Counted from the stretch's first letter, positions 44,078-55,594 are shown. The stretch is 64,000 nucleotides of DNA from Amborella trichopoda (GCF_000471905.2 NW_006499997.1:4559172-4623171), one strand, 5' to 3'. Numbers and translations are program-made. Notes: generated by a model not told the origin, from the letters alone.

Positions 44078-46379
44078 GAGGTTTAGATGGAGAAGCCAAA
44101 TTTATTAGGGATTAGGGGAAAATTATGAATCCTTCAGGTGAAATATGGAACTCCCTGGCTCGTGGGAAAGTAACCCAACTCTTGGGGATAAGATGGCTTG
44201 GTGCGCGATTGACTCAAGGGGATTGAAGGGGTAAGCATGACTCCATGGGGTTAATGAGAAATAGTATGCATGTAACTCCACTGAGAATGACAGGCCAGAG
44301 CACAGAAGCAACCCAAATAGGGACTGAAGAGATAAGAATGACCCTAACTCCACTGAGGATAATGGGTTGCTATACGGATGTGACTCCTACTTGGGATGAG
44401 GGAGGTGCGTCGGAATTAAAGTCATGCACATGGACAATTTTTCACACTATTTTAACGTCTTGCTACAGGGAAGTGCACTATAATTTCATTGTCTTGTCGC
44501 TTGGACCATGGCTATGCGGTTTAAAGTCTTGCAGCTAGGACCAAGCAGTTTAAGGTCGTGCAACTAAACCTCCGCTACAGTTTAAGGTCATATAGTTTGG
44601 ACTATGGTGCTAAGCCTTTTAACGTCATGCGGTTAGGATGTGCACTATAGTTTAAGGTCATATAGCTTGGACTGTGGTTATGTAGTTTAAAGTCATGCAA
44701 CTAGACCTTCGCTACAGTTTAAGGTCATGTAGTTTGGACCATGCAGTTTAGGGTCGTGCACCTAGGCCATTACGGTGGCAAGGGAATGTGACTCCATAGG
44801 GCCATAAATGGAGATTTGACTCCCTAGGGATGCAAAGTGGTAGCCTTCTTGTAGGGATGACAGGCCACGATTTGGGGGAAAGTGGGAAAAATCCATAGTC
44901 AGGAGTGTTATAGCATGCATACGACACTAGCATAGGAAATGTAATGGGTGTGACGCACGGCGTTTAAGCCTTTGGTGAGACGCGCGGTGATAACACTTTA
45001 TGAACCATACGGCGTTAGCTTTTTGACGAAGCGCATGGCGATAGCTTCTGAATCACATGGTCAAAGCCCTTTGTGAAGCGCATAGCGATAGCCCTTTGTG
45101 AAGCGTGCGACGAGACTCTTGGTGAAGCTTGCGACGATAGCCCTTTGTGAAACATGTGCTGATAAGGCATAGCGATAGCAGCGGGTTCACGAAGCATAGG
45201 TAGCAATGAATTTCATTCAAACCTCGGGCTTGACCTGCCCCGGCCTGGAGCTATTGTCGTCTGAAGATGAGGACTGGAGCATCATTTCAAACTTCTGAGG
45301 GGCACTTCGCGACACTACTGAGTATAAAAGGGGTAAACATTTTACTGTTTTACTGAAAGGAAAAACTGTGAAGAAAGGTTGTTAGAGAGAGAGAGAGCCG
45401 AAGCTTCCATCAAGAGACCTCCGGCAAGAGTTTCTCGACCAAAAAATCACAGTATACCGACCTTCAAGAGCTTTCCGGAGAACTTGAGCAGGTCGCGAAT
45501 CTTTGCAATGTGCTTGCAGACATTTTTTGAGAGTGTTGAGACCTCCTGTGCAGGGAACATGAAGCTTCACAGGGCTTCACCAAGACTCTGACGAAACTGC
45601 AAGATTCACAGTGGTACTCTGCTGGAATTCCAGTGATTTTCTGGTTCTTCTGTGATTGTCAGCAAGTTGCGGAAGGGTTAGGGGAATCTGACGATCTTCT
45701 AGTTATCAGAAGAGAAGCAGCAGTGATCTCACCGGAAGCATAGTGAAATTCGGGTGAGTTGAGGAGTGCGAAGAGGGGGAGAAGGGAAACCCGCAAGGTC
45801 ACAGGGGAGCTTCTGCACGAAATACGGTGGTCTTCAGTTAGCTTCAGTCACCGATGGAAGAGAGGGAATAGACGAGGAAGGGTTTCCTAGTGAGGAGAAG
45901 CGAGTTCCCGACAAGGAGAGGAAACACTGGTGAGAACACGAGGCGTTGTGCGGATGTAACAGTCGAGGAGGTGAAGGGCCATGGGACAGCGAACGGTCAC
46001 CCTCCGCATGCACAGTGACAAGCCATGTCGAGAGTGTCAGATGGTGTGCCCCAATTTCGAGGGACATGGTGGGCCACACATGTGACACCTGCAAACAGCT
46101 GCAACGTAGGTGTTAGACATAGACGACGATAGCCCGTTGGTCGTGAGAAGACGATAACCCTACCTTCTGTGCACGACGATAGCCTCCTTGTAAGAGTAGC
46201 TGACTTTACGCCTTTTAGTGACCAACCGGCAATACTCCCTTGTGAGTGCAGCCGGCTCTACGCCTTAGCATTTTTGTGGAATCCTTACGCAGCTGGCATT
46301 AGCCCTGCCTTCTGCGAACGACAATAAGGCTGCCTTGTAGTGACTTGTGCGCGACAATGAAACGTTTGTTTTAATCTTC
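44078..46379 (-). other. T-family 3' UTR, minus strand
   Basis: The reverse complement matches the T-A and T-C 3' UTRs in order: a block with GGTTACTTTCCCACGAG (44140-44190), CTCATCCC..GTAGGAGTCACA (44365-44405), the GACCTTAAACT field (44460-44760), and units with CTATCGCTATGCGCTTCAC (44940-45200). From 45360 to 45830 it matches the TGCCGG/TTCCAGTG stretch seen near 23900. From 45830 to 46379 there are only scattered GACGATAGCC words. It is interrupted by the T-G insertion at 44077, so it belongs to a different, older copy. Confidence 0.72.
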
Positions 46380-47945
46380 ATGGCCCAACCTCCAAGGGCC
46401 ACGAGCAGGGGAGCTTAGCACAAATGAATTCACTAGCGAAAGCTTGGTGAGGGGTGAGGCAATCTGACTCACCAAGGCTTTGTGTGAACCGCGCTGACCA
46501 TTAAGCGTCACCTTTGCTGGTGACCCCGTTCGCTTTGAGGTTAGAGAAGACGACAATTTTTGGTGATGAGTTCGTGCCTCCAAACTCTGTAATTTTTTGA
46601 TGTGAATGGGTCGGGAAAGAAGATGCGCCAACTGGATTGCAAGAGTTGTTTGGGATTTACCAGCTGCTTTACTCTGAGACCAAGAAGGGACGCGTCTCCT
46701 TCACCCAATGGGTCTTTTATGGAGATTTTGCTGATGAGGATGGTCCAAGCCCGAGAAGGAAGGGGAAGGCACCCACGGAGGGAGCCCTAGCGATATTTGA
46801 GCTACATAGAGGGAATGACCACATCTTTCTTGCGGCATACCTGTTGCTCTTCTTGTGCAAGTTCGCTCTCCCCGACGGAGCGAACATTATTCGTCCAGGC
46901 ACTTTCTATGTAGCTTGTGACATGGCGCGAGGGCAGGAGTATGGGCTCGCATAGCCAGTCTTTTACAACATCTACGATAGCTTGGGGGCTGTATACCGGG
47001 GAAAGATCTAATAGGGAGATGGAGGTGGGAACGACATAGTGGACGGTGAAGCCTTCCTAGGGGATTTCAAGATGCCTTTCCCCATCCACTATGTGTATGG
47101 CTAGCTTGGGGCTTATTTCTCCAACACCTACCTCAAAAATAGGGTGTTGGATGAAATAATGTGCCCATTTCTCTTAAGGATCACTGGTAAAAAGTGATCT
47201 TCCATAGACCTGGTCACGCACGTAGCTTGTTCTACAATGACCATCTTCATATGAGTAGACCTGCCTTCCCGATTGGGAATCTCACAGATCATGCGTTTGC
47301 CGATGAGCTGGGCAAGAGCCCGAATGGTGCTACTACCACCCATAAGGAGCTGAGGTATATGTTGAGTGTGAGAGGTAGGGTGCTACCTTATCGTACCATT
47401 CACAGTGCCAAGCTTCAGGGGTATTTCCCTCATCCATTTGCCCGATAGCACGGGCTAGACCAAGGGTGTCCATTTTTGGTGTTCTTTGAGAAGCGGCATA
47501 GCAAAGCCGGCCGTAATAAGAGGGACCAGCTGGGGACCCATTGTGACACCTGGCTCTCGAGGCACATTTACACAACTTGGGCCATGTGCTTGGAGTTTAC
47601 AGAGGTCAATAAGTACGTGCTGCCATATTTTGGAAGAAGAGTGCGAGCAACCAAGGCTCATGAACTCTAGCGGATCACTAGTAAGGGGGATTGGGAAGCT
47701 GACCACCCCTGGAAAGGTGACAACAACGGCTGGTGCCAGGAAATGAGGTAGAGGAAAGTGACGATGACTCCTCCATCGGGGCAAATATTCACTCTGGGCT
47801 TCCCCTTGAACTGGTGCATCATGGGGTGGCCTCGTCAAATTTCCGTCGACAAGTCTCTGCCACGGTTTCTCAATGTGGAGAAGAAGACGGACAATATTTT
47901 TGACAACCACTCTGTTATCTTTAAATGGAAGGAGGGCCACAAGGT
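46380..47945 (+). pseudogene. Plant mobile domain (aminotransferase-like) pseudogene
   Basis: Traceable parts: VTFAGDPVRFEVREDDNFW near 46505-46565; LFGIYQLLYSETKKGRVSFT; then FLAAYLLLFLCKFALPDGAN, IIRPGTFYVACDMARGQEYG and VFYNIYDSLGAVYR; HYVYG*LGAYFSNTYLKNRV near 47090-47150; and YFPHPFAR*HGLDQGCPFLV near 47425-47480. LAA.L....C.F.LP, IRP.TF..A..MA.G and ARQ.G.DQG are the pattern of the plant mobile domain family found in plant transposons and in a few host genes. Several stops and frameshifts. An R LTR inserted at 47946 cuts the 3' end. Origin (MULE, retrotransposon or host gene) cannot be decided. Confidence 0.62.
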
Positions 47946-49019
47946 TGTAGACACCCCATTTTAAATCTTACAAATTCTATGGTTTCTAAACCCCTAGGAC
48001 CACACTTAACTTAGTAAACCCAAATCCATAGTTCACACAACCTATCTTGTGACCCAGAACCAGTCTGCCTGTCCGAAACCCTGTAAAACCCTTTTTTGAC
48101 CCAGATTCTTATAAATGCCCTGTTTTACCAAAACAACCATTAAAAATAATAAAAAATCCGTTTCAACCTAAATTTTCTCTAAGAGCTTCGCAAGAGGCTG
48201 AGGAACACAGACTGAAAAAAATATTTCAATTTTGACGCCTTTTTACTTGGGTGACACGAGCAGTGTTGCCCATCCAGGACTGGGCAACACGCCCAGTGTC
48301 ACCCAGATTTGGGGGAACACTACCCGTGTCGCCCAGATCTGAGGCCCTCAAAACTCACTTTTTTGGATGAAGATTGGTTTGTTTTGTATGTATATCCTTC
48401 TCAGCGGATTTTGACCCCTGTATATCCCTTTTTCGTGACTACTTAATGGCAGATGAAGTTAGAAACGGGGGATAAAGAGACTTCTCCTGAAAAGGCTGAA
48501 AACCCTAGGAAAGAGTTAGCTTCAGAAACCCTAGCCTCATGAAACCCTAACCTTAAGTCAAAAGCCTTGATCTCTAAGGCACAACAACCCTAATTCTAAA
48601 ACCATTTCCATGGCACAACAACCCTTATACACTAGAGATCTACTGGTCAACATCCAAATCAGAGAGGAAAAGAGGACGCCGATGCTGATATGGGCGAGCC
48701 CTACAAGGCTCTGGAATCTTGGGCCATCTGATCCAGTTTGGTATTGTTTATTCTTCTTTATTTCTTCTTCTTTTACTGTTTTGATTCTATTTTATTTACT
48801 TTGATTTGTTAATTTTCTTTAAAAATTGTATTTTAGTATTTTGGATCATGCTGGCTCTGCCACAGATCTGAGAGTAGATCTGCTCGTTTTCGAGCAGATC
48901 TAGCCTCAGATCTGAATTCGATTGGTCCCACTTTCTCTACTACTACATTTTCATTAGTTTAAGGTGTCAAGGTTTGAGAGATCTTCGTCAGAGGATCTAT
49001 CTGATTTCCATCTTAAACA
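47946..49019 (+). repeat. 5' LTR of R-C, 1,074 bp
   Basis: It starts TGTAGACACCCCATTTTAAA and ends ATCTTAAACA, followed by a PBS. It is homologous to 39469-40797 over most of its length but about 250 bp shorter in the middle. It contains two GGCAACAC/GTGTCACC inverted repeats (48245-48330) and a 52-base stem-loop (48863-48914). AAGGT at 47941-47945 is the candidate target copy. Confidence 0.88.
48863..48914. repeat. 52-base two-stem hairpin in the R LTR
   Basis: The outer stem CAGATCTGAG pairs with CTCAGATCTG. A 3-by-3 internal loop (AGT/AGC) follows. The inner stem AGATCTGCTCG pairs with CGAGCAGATCT around TTTT. All 21 base pairs are perfect. It lies 105 bases from the LTR end, the same place as the 28-bp palindrome of R-A. 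Confidence 0.93.
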
Positions 49020-49020
49020 G

Positions 49021-49040
49021 TTTGGCACCCACCGTGGGGC
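49021..49040 (+). other. Primer binding site of R-C
   Basis: TTTGGCACCCACCGTGGGGC one base after the LTR end. TTTGGCGCCCACCGTGGGGC is a common post-LTR sequence in plant gypsy elements; here one G-to-A change is seen. I do not assign the tRNA. Confidence 0.75.
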
Positions 49041-49558
49041 ATTCCGAGGTCGATCCAAGCGCCAAAATACAATTTTATTTCACTGTTTTTCACTGATTTC
49101 AGTCACAATAGGTCCCAAGAGCCAGTTGTGACCAGGATCCAAGGTTTCAGTGCTCTGAAACCCTGCTTTTTCTGGGCGACACCAGTAGTGTCGCCTGGGT
49201 TACACCACACATGCCACTCAGATCAAGGGCGACACTCCCAGTGTCGCCCAAATTCAAAAGTTTCATAATTTTTTGAAACTTTTCAGATCTGTTCTAGGGT
49301 CTCTTTTGTAACTGTTTACAAATTTTTAGAGCGAAATAAAATTTTTAGAAATACCTAAAAAATATTTTACTATTCCATCTACATTGTTCTACTTTACTTT
49401 ATTTTAATTTATTTACATCATAAATATATATTTTTTCTGCTTCTTCCTGGTTCATAGTAGTCGTAATCAATATTAACAAGAAAAATAATAATAATAAATA
49501 AATGAAATATTGTTTTGGGCGACACTAGCAGTGTCGCCCACTCTGCAAGGGCGACAGA
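49041..49558 (+). other. 5' leader of R-C
   Basis: A non-coding leader with three GGCGACAC..GTGTCGCC hairpins: 49178-49200 (loop CAGTA), 49229-49251 (10-bp stem, loop CCC) and 49516-49538 (10-bp stem, loop AGC). Between them is AT-rich DNA with AATAAT runs. It ends at about 49558, where minus-strand T gag begins; R gag-pol is missing. Confidence 0.78.
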
Positions 49559-50554
49559 TTTGTTTGTTCCTTAAGCTGAGGGTAACCTTGGCGTCGATGT
49601 CTGCTTATGAAAACATTTGAGGGGCAGAGCTGTCCTTCAAGGCCATAAGGGGAGTTTGTTTTGGAGCTGTGTCTTCCAGGGGATGGGAATTTTCCTCATG
49701 GTGGGGCGAATTAGCTGTGGCTCACATGCTTTCCATGCAGTCAATCTTCTCCATCATTGCTCACACCATGTGTTCGAACCTATCCATACAATCTTCTTGG
49801 GAGTCGTTAGGCTCGTTCATGACCATAACACTGACCATTTCTTCAGGGAGGTCAAACACAGGTGCAGTTGAAGGCTTTCGATCTTGGCAGGTTGTGCGCG
49901 GTAGATCAGTCAGCAAGGGCTCAGCATCCTCTGACTGGACTCGAGTCTTATATGCCTACCGCGTGAGAACTGGTACTCGATGGTCTTGGGACCGTGGCTG
50001 CTGCGAGGTCTGATCATCTCCTACAACACTGACCATTGTGCAGGATTCTCGCACCTCCCTTCGGGGCTCTGTGATTCGAAGAGGGTAGAAGGAATTCTTG
50101 TGAAGGGGGTCACTAGGAGTGGCTACCCCGACCATCTTGGTTGCTTCCATAGTCAGGACTTGCAGACCCCTGTCATGTTTAGCTTTGAGGCTTCGATGGA
50201 CCTCATGCCAGAATTATGATCGGGACTGCAGTTGGTCAGCTCTTCTTGCACAAGAGAGAGTCGTCTCCATCAGGTGAATCAATGAGTGTAGACTAGGTAC
50301 TGGGGCCAACCTAGGCTAGGGAGGATGAAGGACTTGATCTCCCATTGAGCTAGACACTGAGCCTTTGCTCAAAAGGAAAGTTGAGAACAAAGTTCGAGGA
50401 ATTTGTTCTCAAGGGAAGCTCGCGAATACAAGGATGAGAAAATCCCTGATCCGGATGAATGGGTTAAGGAACCCAGAAGCCATGTGAGTGTAATGCAGAA
50501 AAAACAAAAATGAGAAACTAGCCAAACTAGGATGATCCGACAAAGGGATAGTAA
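49559..50554 (-). pseudogene. Gag N-terminal part of minus element T-F
   Basis: On the minus strand it begins MASGFLNPFIRIRDFLILVF about 65 bases after the PBS, then a stop (FASFP*EQIP). It later matches T-B through PRSQDH.VPVLTR, RLESSQRMLSPC-like, DLPEEMVSVMVMNEPNDSQE-like and RFEHMV..MMEKID, to a point equal to residue 200 of the T-B gag. A 350-base insert-like stretch (about 50000-50390) distinguishes it from T-B. It has the single copy of the SQDCQEPVLTR-type segment that is doubled in T-B. Confidence 0.8.
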
Positions 50555-50574
50555 GCCCCCAGTGAAGTCGTCAA
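50555..50574 (-). other. Primer binding site of T-F, decayed
   Basis: Minus TTGACGACTTCACTGGGGGC, two bases inside the LTR end. It has several C-to-T or G-to-A differences from the T-G and T-B sites. Confidence 0.7.
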
Positions 50575-51404
50575 GCTGGCTAGATGCCTCGATCTCGCCC
50601 CTAGGTCGAGATGACGGTGATACGTGTCTCAGGTTTCAAGGAGAACCTGGGACTTGAGATCGCTCTCTAGGGAACTTTATTAAGAAACAAGGGCATGTAC
50701 ACTAACCAATGAGAGAGGAATTTGGTGTGAAGTGGGACACACCTCACTTGGGTCTGTGGCTCACTCAGGCTGATTAGCGTGGGCACCCTCTTAGATCATG
50801 ACAGAAAGTCCCCAAGTCCTGTAACTGGTTTGTAGTCGCCTCCCTTGACCTGCACTCTCCTGTTTCTGTGATCACACACACATGGTTAATTTACAAGACA
50901 AGTGGGCCAAGGGACCCCACCTTGTCTTTGGTCAAATGTGCACATTCAAAAGGAGAAAGGGAAAGATAGGAGGATAGAGATTGGGGTGGTTGAGAGAGGA
51001 AGAAGGAAGAAACAGAACAGGGAAAGAGAAGAGAAGAAGGAAGAAAGAGAAGAGAAGAAAGAAGAGTTTGGCCAGGTGGCTAGACCGACATAATGGCTAG
51101 ACCGATACAGTAATTGATTTTACGTGGTAACAAGATGGGCACAACGGTAATATTACTCGATGACAAAACCAATACTGACTAACCTGACATGATGACTAGT
51201 TTATCGTGGAAGCAAGACATGCACGGTAACTCAGACCGACATGACAACAATACTGCTCGATGATAAAACCAATACAACGATGGCTAGTCTGACGTGGCAA
51301 CAAGATGGGCACGGCATCTTAGACCGGCATGACGGCAATACTACTTGATGACAAGACTATCATATCTGTGCTAGACTTAGCTCGTCCCTTGGTCAAATGA
51401 GAGA

Positions 51405-52035
51405 TGAATGAGAAAGAAGAGAGGAAAGAAAGAGAGAAAGAAAAGAGAAGAAAGGAGGGAGAAGAAGTACAAAGGCAGAAAGAGGCAGAGAGAGAAGAGA
51501 AGAGAGATAGATGAAGAGAGAAAGAAAAGAGAAGGGAAGAGAAGAAGAAGAAAAAAAATAAGAGAAGAGAAGGAAAGAGAGGAGAAGAAGAAGAGAGAGA
51601 AATATAGAAGAAGAAGAAGAGAAGAGAAGAGATGAAAGAGACGAGAGAAGAAAGAAGAGAGAGAAATGAAGAGAGAGAAGAGAAAAGAAAGAAAAGAGAA
51701 GAAATAAGAGAGAAGAAAAGAGAGAGAAGAGAGAAGAAAGAGAATTGAAAAGAAGAGAGAGAAGAGAGAAGAAAGAGAATTGAAAAGAAGAGAGAGAAGA
51801 GAGGAGAGAGAAAAGAGAAGAAAGAAGAGAGAGAAATGAAGAGAGAGAAGAGAAGAGAGAAGAAAGAGAATTAAAAAGAAGAGAGAGAAGAGAAAAGAAA
51901 GAAGAGAGAGAAAAGAAGAGAAAGAAAAGAAGGGAGAGAAGAGAGAAGAAAGAAAATAGAGAAAAGAAGAGAGAAGAGAGAAAAAAAAAAGAGAGAGAAA
52001 AAAGAGAAGAGATAAGAGAAAAGAGATGAGAGAAT
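51405..52035 (-). repeat. 630-base purine tract (pyrimidine on the element strand)
   Basis: Almost only A and G on the plus strand, in GAAGAGAGAGAAG- and AAAAGAAGAGA-type words, with a few T or C. An internal duplication of about 47 bases is visible at 51725-51815. It is the spacer-type DNA of the T LTR expanded without hairpin cores. Confidence 0.9.
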
Positions 52036-52425
52036 AAAGAATAAGAAACATGGACGGCGATGGGTTTCTACCGTTCATGACAGAGGAAATAAGAAAGGGA
52101 AAGAATCATGGATGATGATGGGGTTCTGCCATCCATGACAGAGGAGAGAGAAATGGGAAGGAGAGAAGGAACATGGGGGACGATAGGCTCCGCCATCCAT
52201 GGAAAGAGAAAAAGAGTAAGAGAGAACACGAACGACGATGGAGTTATGTCGTCCATGATAGAAGAGAGATAGTATGAACAACACGAATGGTGATGGAGTT
52301 CCTCTGTCCATGATAAAGGAGAGAGAACATGAGAGAACATAGATAACGATGCGGTTTTGTCATCCATGATAGACGAGAGAGAGTATGAGAGAACATGGAC
52401 GATAATAGAGTTCTACCATCCATGA
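52036..52425 (-). repeat. Hairpin-module array, type 2, about 6 units
   Basis: Seen on the plus strand as CATGGACGGCGATGGGTTTC plus TACCGTTCATG, CATGGATGATGATGGGGTTC plus TGCCATCCATG, and similar, 55-65 bases apart. The first two units differ by C-to-T in one arm and the matching G-to-A in the other. Confidence 0.85.
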
Positions 52426-54259
52426 TATAAGAGAGTGTTTGAAGACATTTTTCAGCACCTTGAGTCCCCTATGCGGAATAAAAAGAGAAGCCGGTTAATA
52501 AAGCCTGAATTACAGTGGAATTCTTGCCAGTCTCATAACTGCTCCAAAACAAGTGGAACTATTCATAAGGACTTCAAAAGGACACCTGCCAAGTTTTGTC
52601 GCAATCTGACATGTTTAAGGTAGTGCAAACAAAGAAACAATTTCAGAAAAATTAGTCTGTACTACCCTGAAATGGATCCCATGAGTAGAACTCTATGTTC
52701 GGTATGTCAAATTGCTGTGAGACCACCGTCATTGGATCTGGCACGATCGAAAACCCTTATGGGTCAAGTTTCGTCTTAATCAGGAGCTCCAGGACAACGT
52801 TATGGGTAAAAGATCGAAAAGGGATAGGTCGCACACTATTCCCATATGCCATCCCTGAACCAAATCACTATTAATTGTGACTGTTTTTATAGTCCCAGGC
52901 AGTGACTTTCAGGAGCAATATCTCACTCATCCCTAATCAGATCGTGCTCAAATTGTTTGAGCATGTTCGTCGCGTCAAGATGAGCGTTTCGATATGTGGT
53001 ACGCCTTTAAGGGGAATTCTACACCAAATCACCAAATCAACCATTAAAGGTGGTTGTTTTTACAGTCTCGGGCAGTGATTTTGGGATCCATATCTCACGC
53101 ATCTCAAGTCCGATCATGCTCAAATTTTATGTACGTGTTCGTCTCGTCAAGACGACCGTTTTGATATGTGGCACGCCCCTTGATGACGTCCGAGCACGGA
53201 GAAAAGCTAGAGAGAAATTGTAGATCCGTGAAAAAAGTAACATGAAAATCAACAACACGTCTTGCTCGAGCAGCCAAATCACGTTGCTCGCAGATTAGAT
53301 TGACGTGAGACTAGTTCCATCATGTGGTTACCGTCGAGGGCTATCTCTGTTCCAAACCCGTACATGATGAACGGTCAGATTTTGTACACAAAGCAATAAA
53401 GTGATTGTAAATTCTGGGGCCAGAATTTCAGATTCCTACCATAACCTAAAAGTTGCAAAATCTTCTTCCGGTCATGAAATCAAGCTGCGTTTGTTGCCAC
53501 ATGATCATGACGGCATGCTCAGTGTGATCCAGGGAAGAAATTACGGAAAAACATCAAGGAACGAGCACACTATCAATCTGAAGTTTTCAATATTCATTCA
53601 AATTTCAAGTCGTATGATCGTGGCTTAAAAACGCAATTCATGGCTCGAAGTTGGTATCAAATCGATCGCCACGCCGATCCCTATAAGAAAAAAATCATTT
53701 TTTTGGACAAATGGGCACCAGAGAAACCCCAGATCATCCACGGAAGATCATGCACATTCTAGGGCAGCAGCAATGACTATTTGTTAATTTCATGGATTGT
53801 TATGCAAGAACAAAACAGTCATTTTTTACCCATTTTTAGAATTTATTTTAATTCAATTAAATTATATTTATTATTAATTGAGATAGATTTTGAGCATCCA
53901 CCCATGTTTGGGCCCAATTCTTTAAATATATGCTAAACCTAATTGGAAAGGGTCTTCCTTATTTTCCCTTTCTTCCTTGGCAGGTTCCCGGGCTCCTCCC
54001 TGATTCCCCCTCAGACTTTCAATTGCTTAATAAAGTTTGTGTTTTTGCTTTGAGTTTGTGGATGCATCTTGGAGAGAGAGAGGAGAGAGAAGAAAAGGGT
54101 TAGTACTCTTTGTTAAAGTAATTTTCTCTCTCCTCCTCTCATCTCCTCTCTCTCTTTCTCTCTCCTCTCGTCTCTATCTTCCTCTTTCCTCCTTTTTTTC
54201 TCTCTTGCTTCCTCTCTCTTTTCTTTCTTCTTCTTTTCTCAACTTCTCTCTTCTTCTCT

Positions 54260-54910
54260 ATGGACATGCACGGCTGTGGTAGAGCAGTGCATGTCATCTT
54301 ATTCCTTCTCTTTCTCTAACCCACAGGGCAATGGAAGCTATGTGTGTGTCTCATTCTCTCTCTTTCTTCTTCTTCTCGATCTTTATCTATGTTTATCTCT
54401 AACTAAATGTGGATGGTAATGGAAATGTCATGCACGAACCTCTCTCTTTCTATTTTATTTTCTCTATCTCATATATACGGCGATGGCAACGCCGTGTACA
54501 TTTTCTTCTCTCTTTTCTTCTTCTTCCTCTTCTCTTTTTTTCCTTATTCTCTTTTTGCTCCATCTTTCTCTCTGTCTCTCTATGTCTGAACATGCACGAC
54601 GATGGAAACACCATGCATGAATCTCTTTCTCTACTTTCTTCTCTATCATTCTCTTTGTCTCTCTCTGTCTGAACATGCGCGGCGATGGCAACGCCATGCA
54701 CGAATCTCTCTTTCTGTTTTCTCCTCTCTCTGACACACATGGAAGTGGAAACACCATGCGTGTTTCTTCACATGGAAGTGGAAACACCATGCGTGTTTCT
54801 TTCTTTCCTCTAACATGCACGGTGATGGTAACTTCGTGCACAAATCTTTCCTTTTGTTTTCTCCTCTCTCTAACACACACGACGATGACAACGCTATGCG
54901 TGTTTCTTTC
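54260..54910 (+). repeat. Hairpin-module array, type 3, about 9 units
   Basis: Cores such as CATGCGCGGCGATGGCAACG followed by CCATGCACG, and ACACACATGGAAGTGGAAAC followed by ACCATGCGTGT. Two outer stems alternate, CATGCAC-like and ACACACA-like, around a shared inner GGCGATGGCAACGCC. Spacers are CT-rich. Confidence 0.84.
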
Positions 54911-55329
54911 TCTCTTCTTTCCCTATTCTTCTTCTCTCTTTCTTAATCTATTTCTCTCTCTTTCCTTCTTTCTTCTCTGAATCTTTCTTAATCTCTCTCC
55001 TCACTTTTCTTTTCTCTTTCTTCTTTCTTTTTTTACATCTCTCATTGTTCACCTTCCTTCTCTCTCTACTTTTTCTTCTTTCTCTTTCTTAAAACTCTCT
55101 CTCTATCTTTCTTTCCTTCACCATTATATTCCTTCTCTCTCTCCTCTCCAGTCTTGCACGGCAATGCTCATCGTCAGGTATGACGTTCTCAATCTTCCTT
55201 TATCTTCTAGAAATATGTGTAGTGAGTTAGGACTTAACCAATTGCCGGGACGAGCCTCTGTCCAAATTTCCCCTTTCCCATGTGGTGCACAATGATGATC
55301 ATCGCCACGGATGACATTCCTTTTTCATT

Positions 55330-55490
55330 CATGTCTCTCTCTCAATCATGGACGATGAAATTCCATCGTCGTCTATGTACCTTTTCCCTCCTCTTCTCTC
55401 TATCAGGGATGGCAGAAGTCCATCATCATTCATGTTCTTTCTCTCTCCTCTTTCTTTATCATGAACAGCGGAAGTCCATCGTTGTTCATG
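55330..55490 (+). repeat. Hairpin-module array, type 2, 3 units
   Basis: Units such as ATCATGGACGATGAAATTCC followed by ATCGTCGTCTATG, and a decayed TCAGGGATGGCAGAAGTCC unit. GACGATG pairs with CATCGTC. They lie in the same LTR as the type 3 array. Confidence 0.78.
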
Positions 55491-55594
55491 CTTTTCTCTC
55501 TCTTCTTTCTCTCTTCTTCTTTCTCTTCCTTCTCTCTTCTTCTCTCTCTTCTTTTCTCCCTTTTCTATTATTTCTCTCTCTTCTCTTCTCTCTT

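Larger units (their letters stand above)
50577..52435 (-). repeat. 5' LTR of T-F, U3 displaced
   Basis: The minus LTR ends GGCATCTAGCCA at 50577. It contains the conserved end block, a stretch of GACTAGTCTGACATGG-like words (51060-51370), a 630-base purine tract (51405-52035) and a type 2 hairpin array (52036-52425). It is cut at 52436 by the plus-strand T-B LTR; U3 is not in the window. Confidence 0.85.

Noticed and set aside
30311-44082. 30316 and 44077 as the two ends of one minus T element
   Set aside because: The adjoining 5-mers GACAG and GAGGT do not match, and the array types of the two LTRs differ.
47455-47940. A 161-residue minus-strand frame as a separate gene
   Set aside because: It is the shadow of the plus-strand plant mobile domain remnant (DQGCPFLVFFEKRH and following).
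51377-52078. A 233-residue minus-strand open frame rich in Ser, Leu and Phe
   Set aside because: It is the translation of a pure pyrimidine tract, which cannot contain stop codons. No domain, no start context. The same applies to the open frames at 28247-28669, 29118-29607, 29771-30354, 54407-54980, 55280-55606 and 56993-57284.
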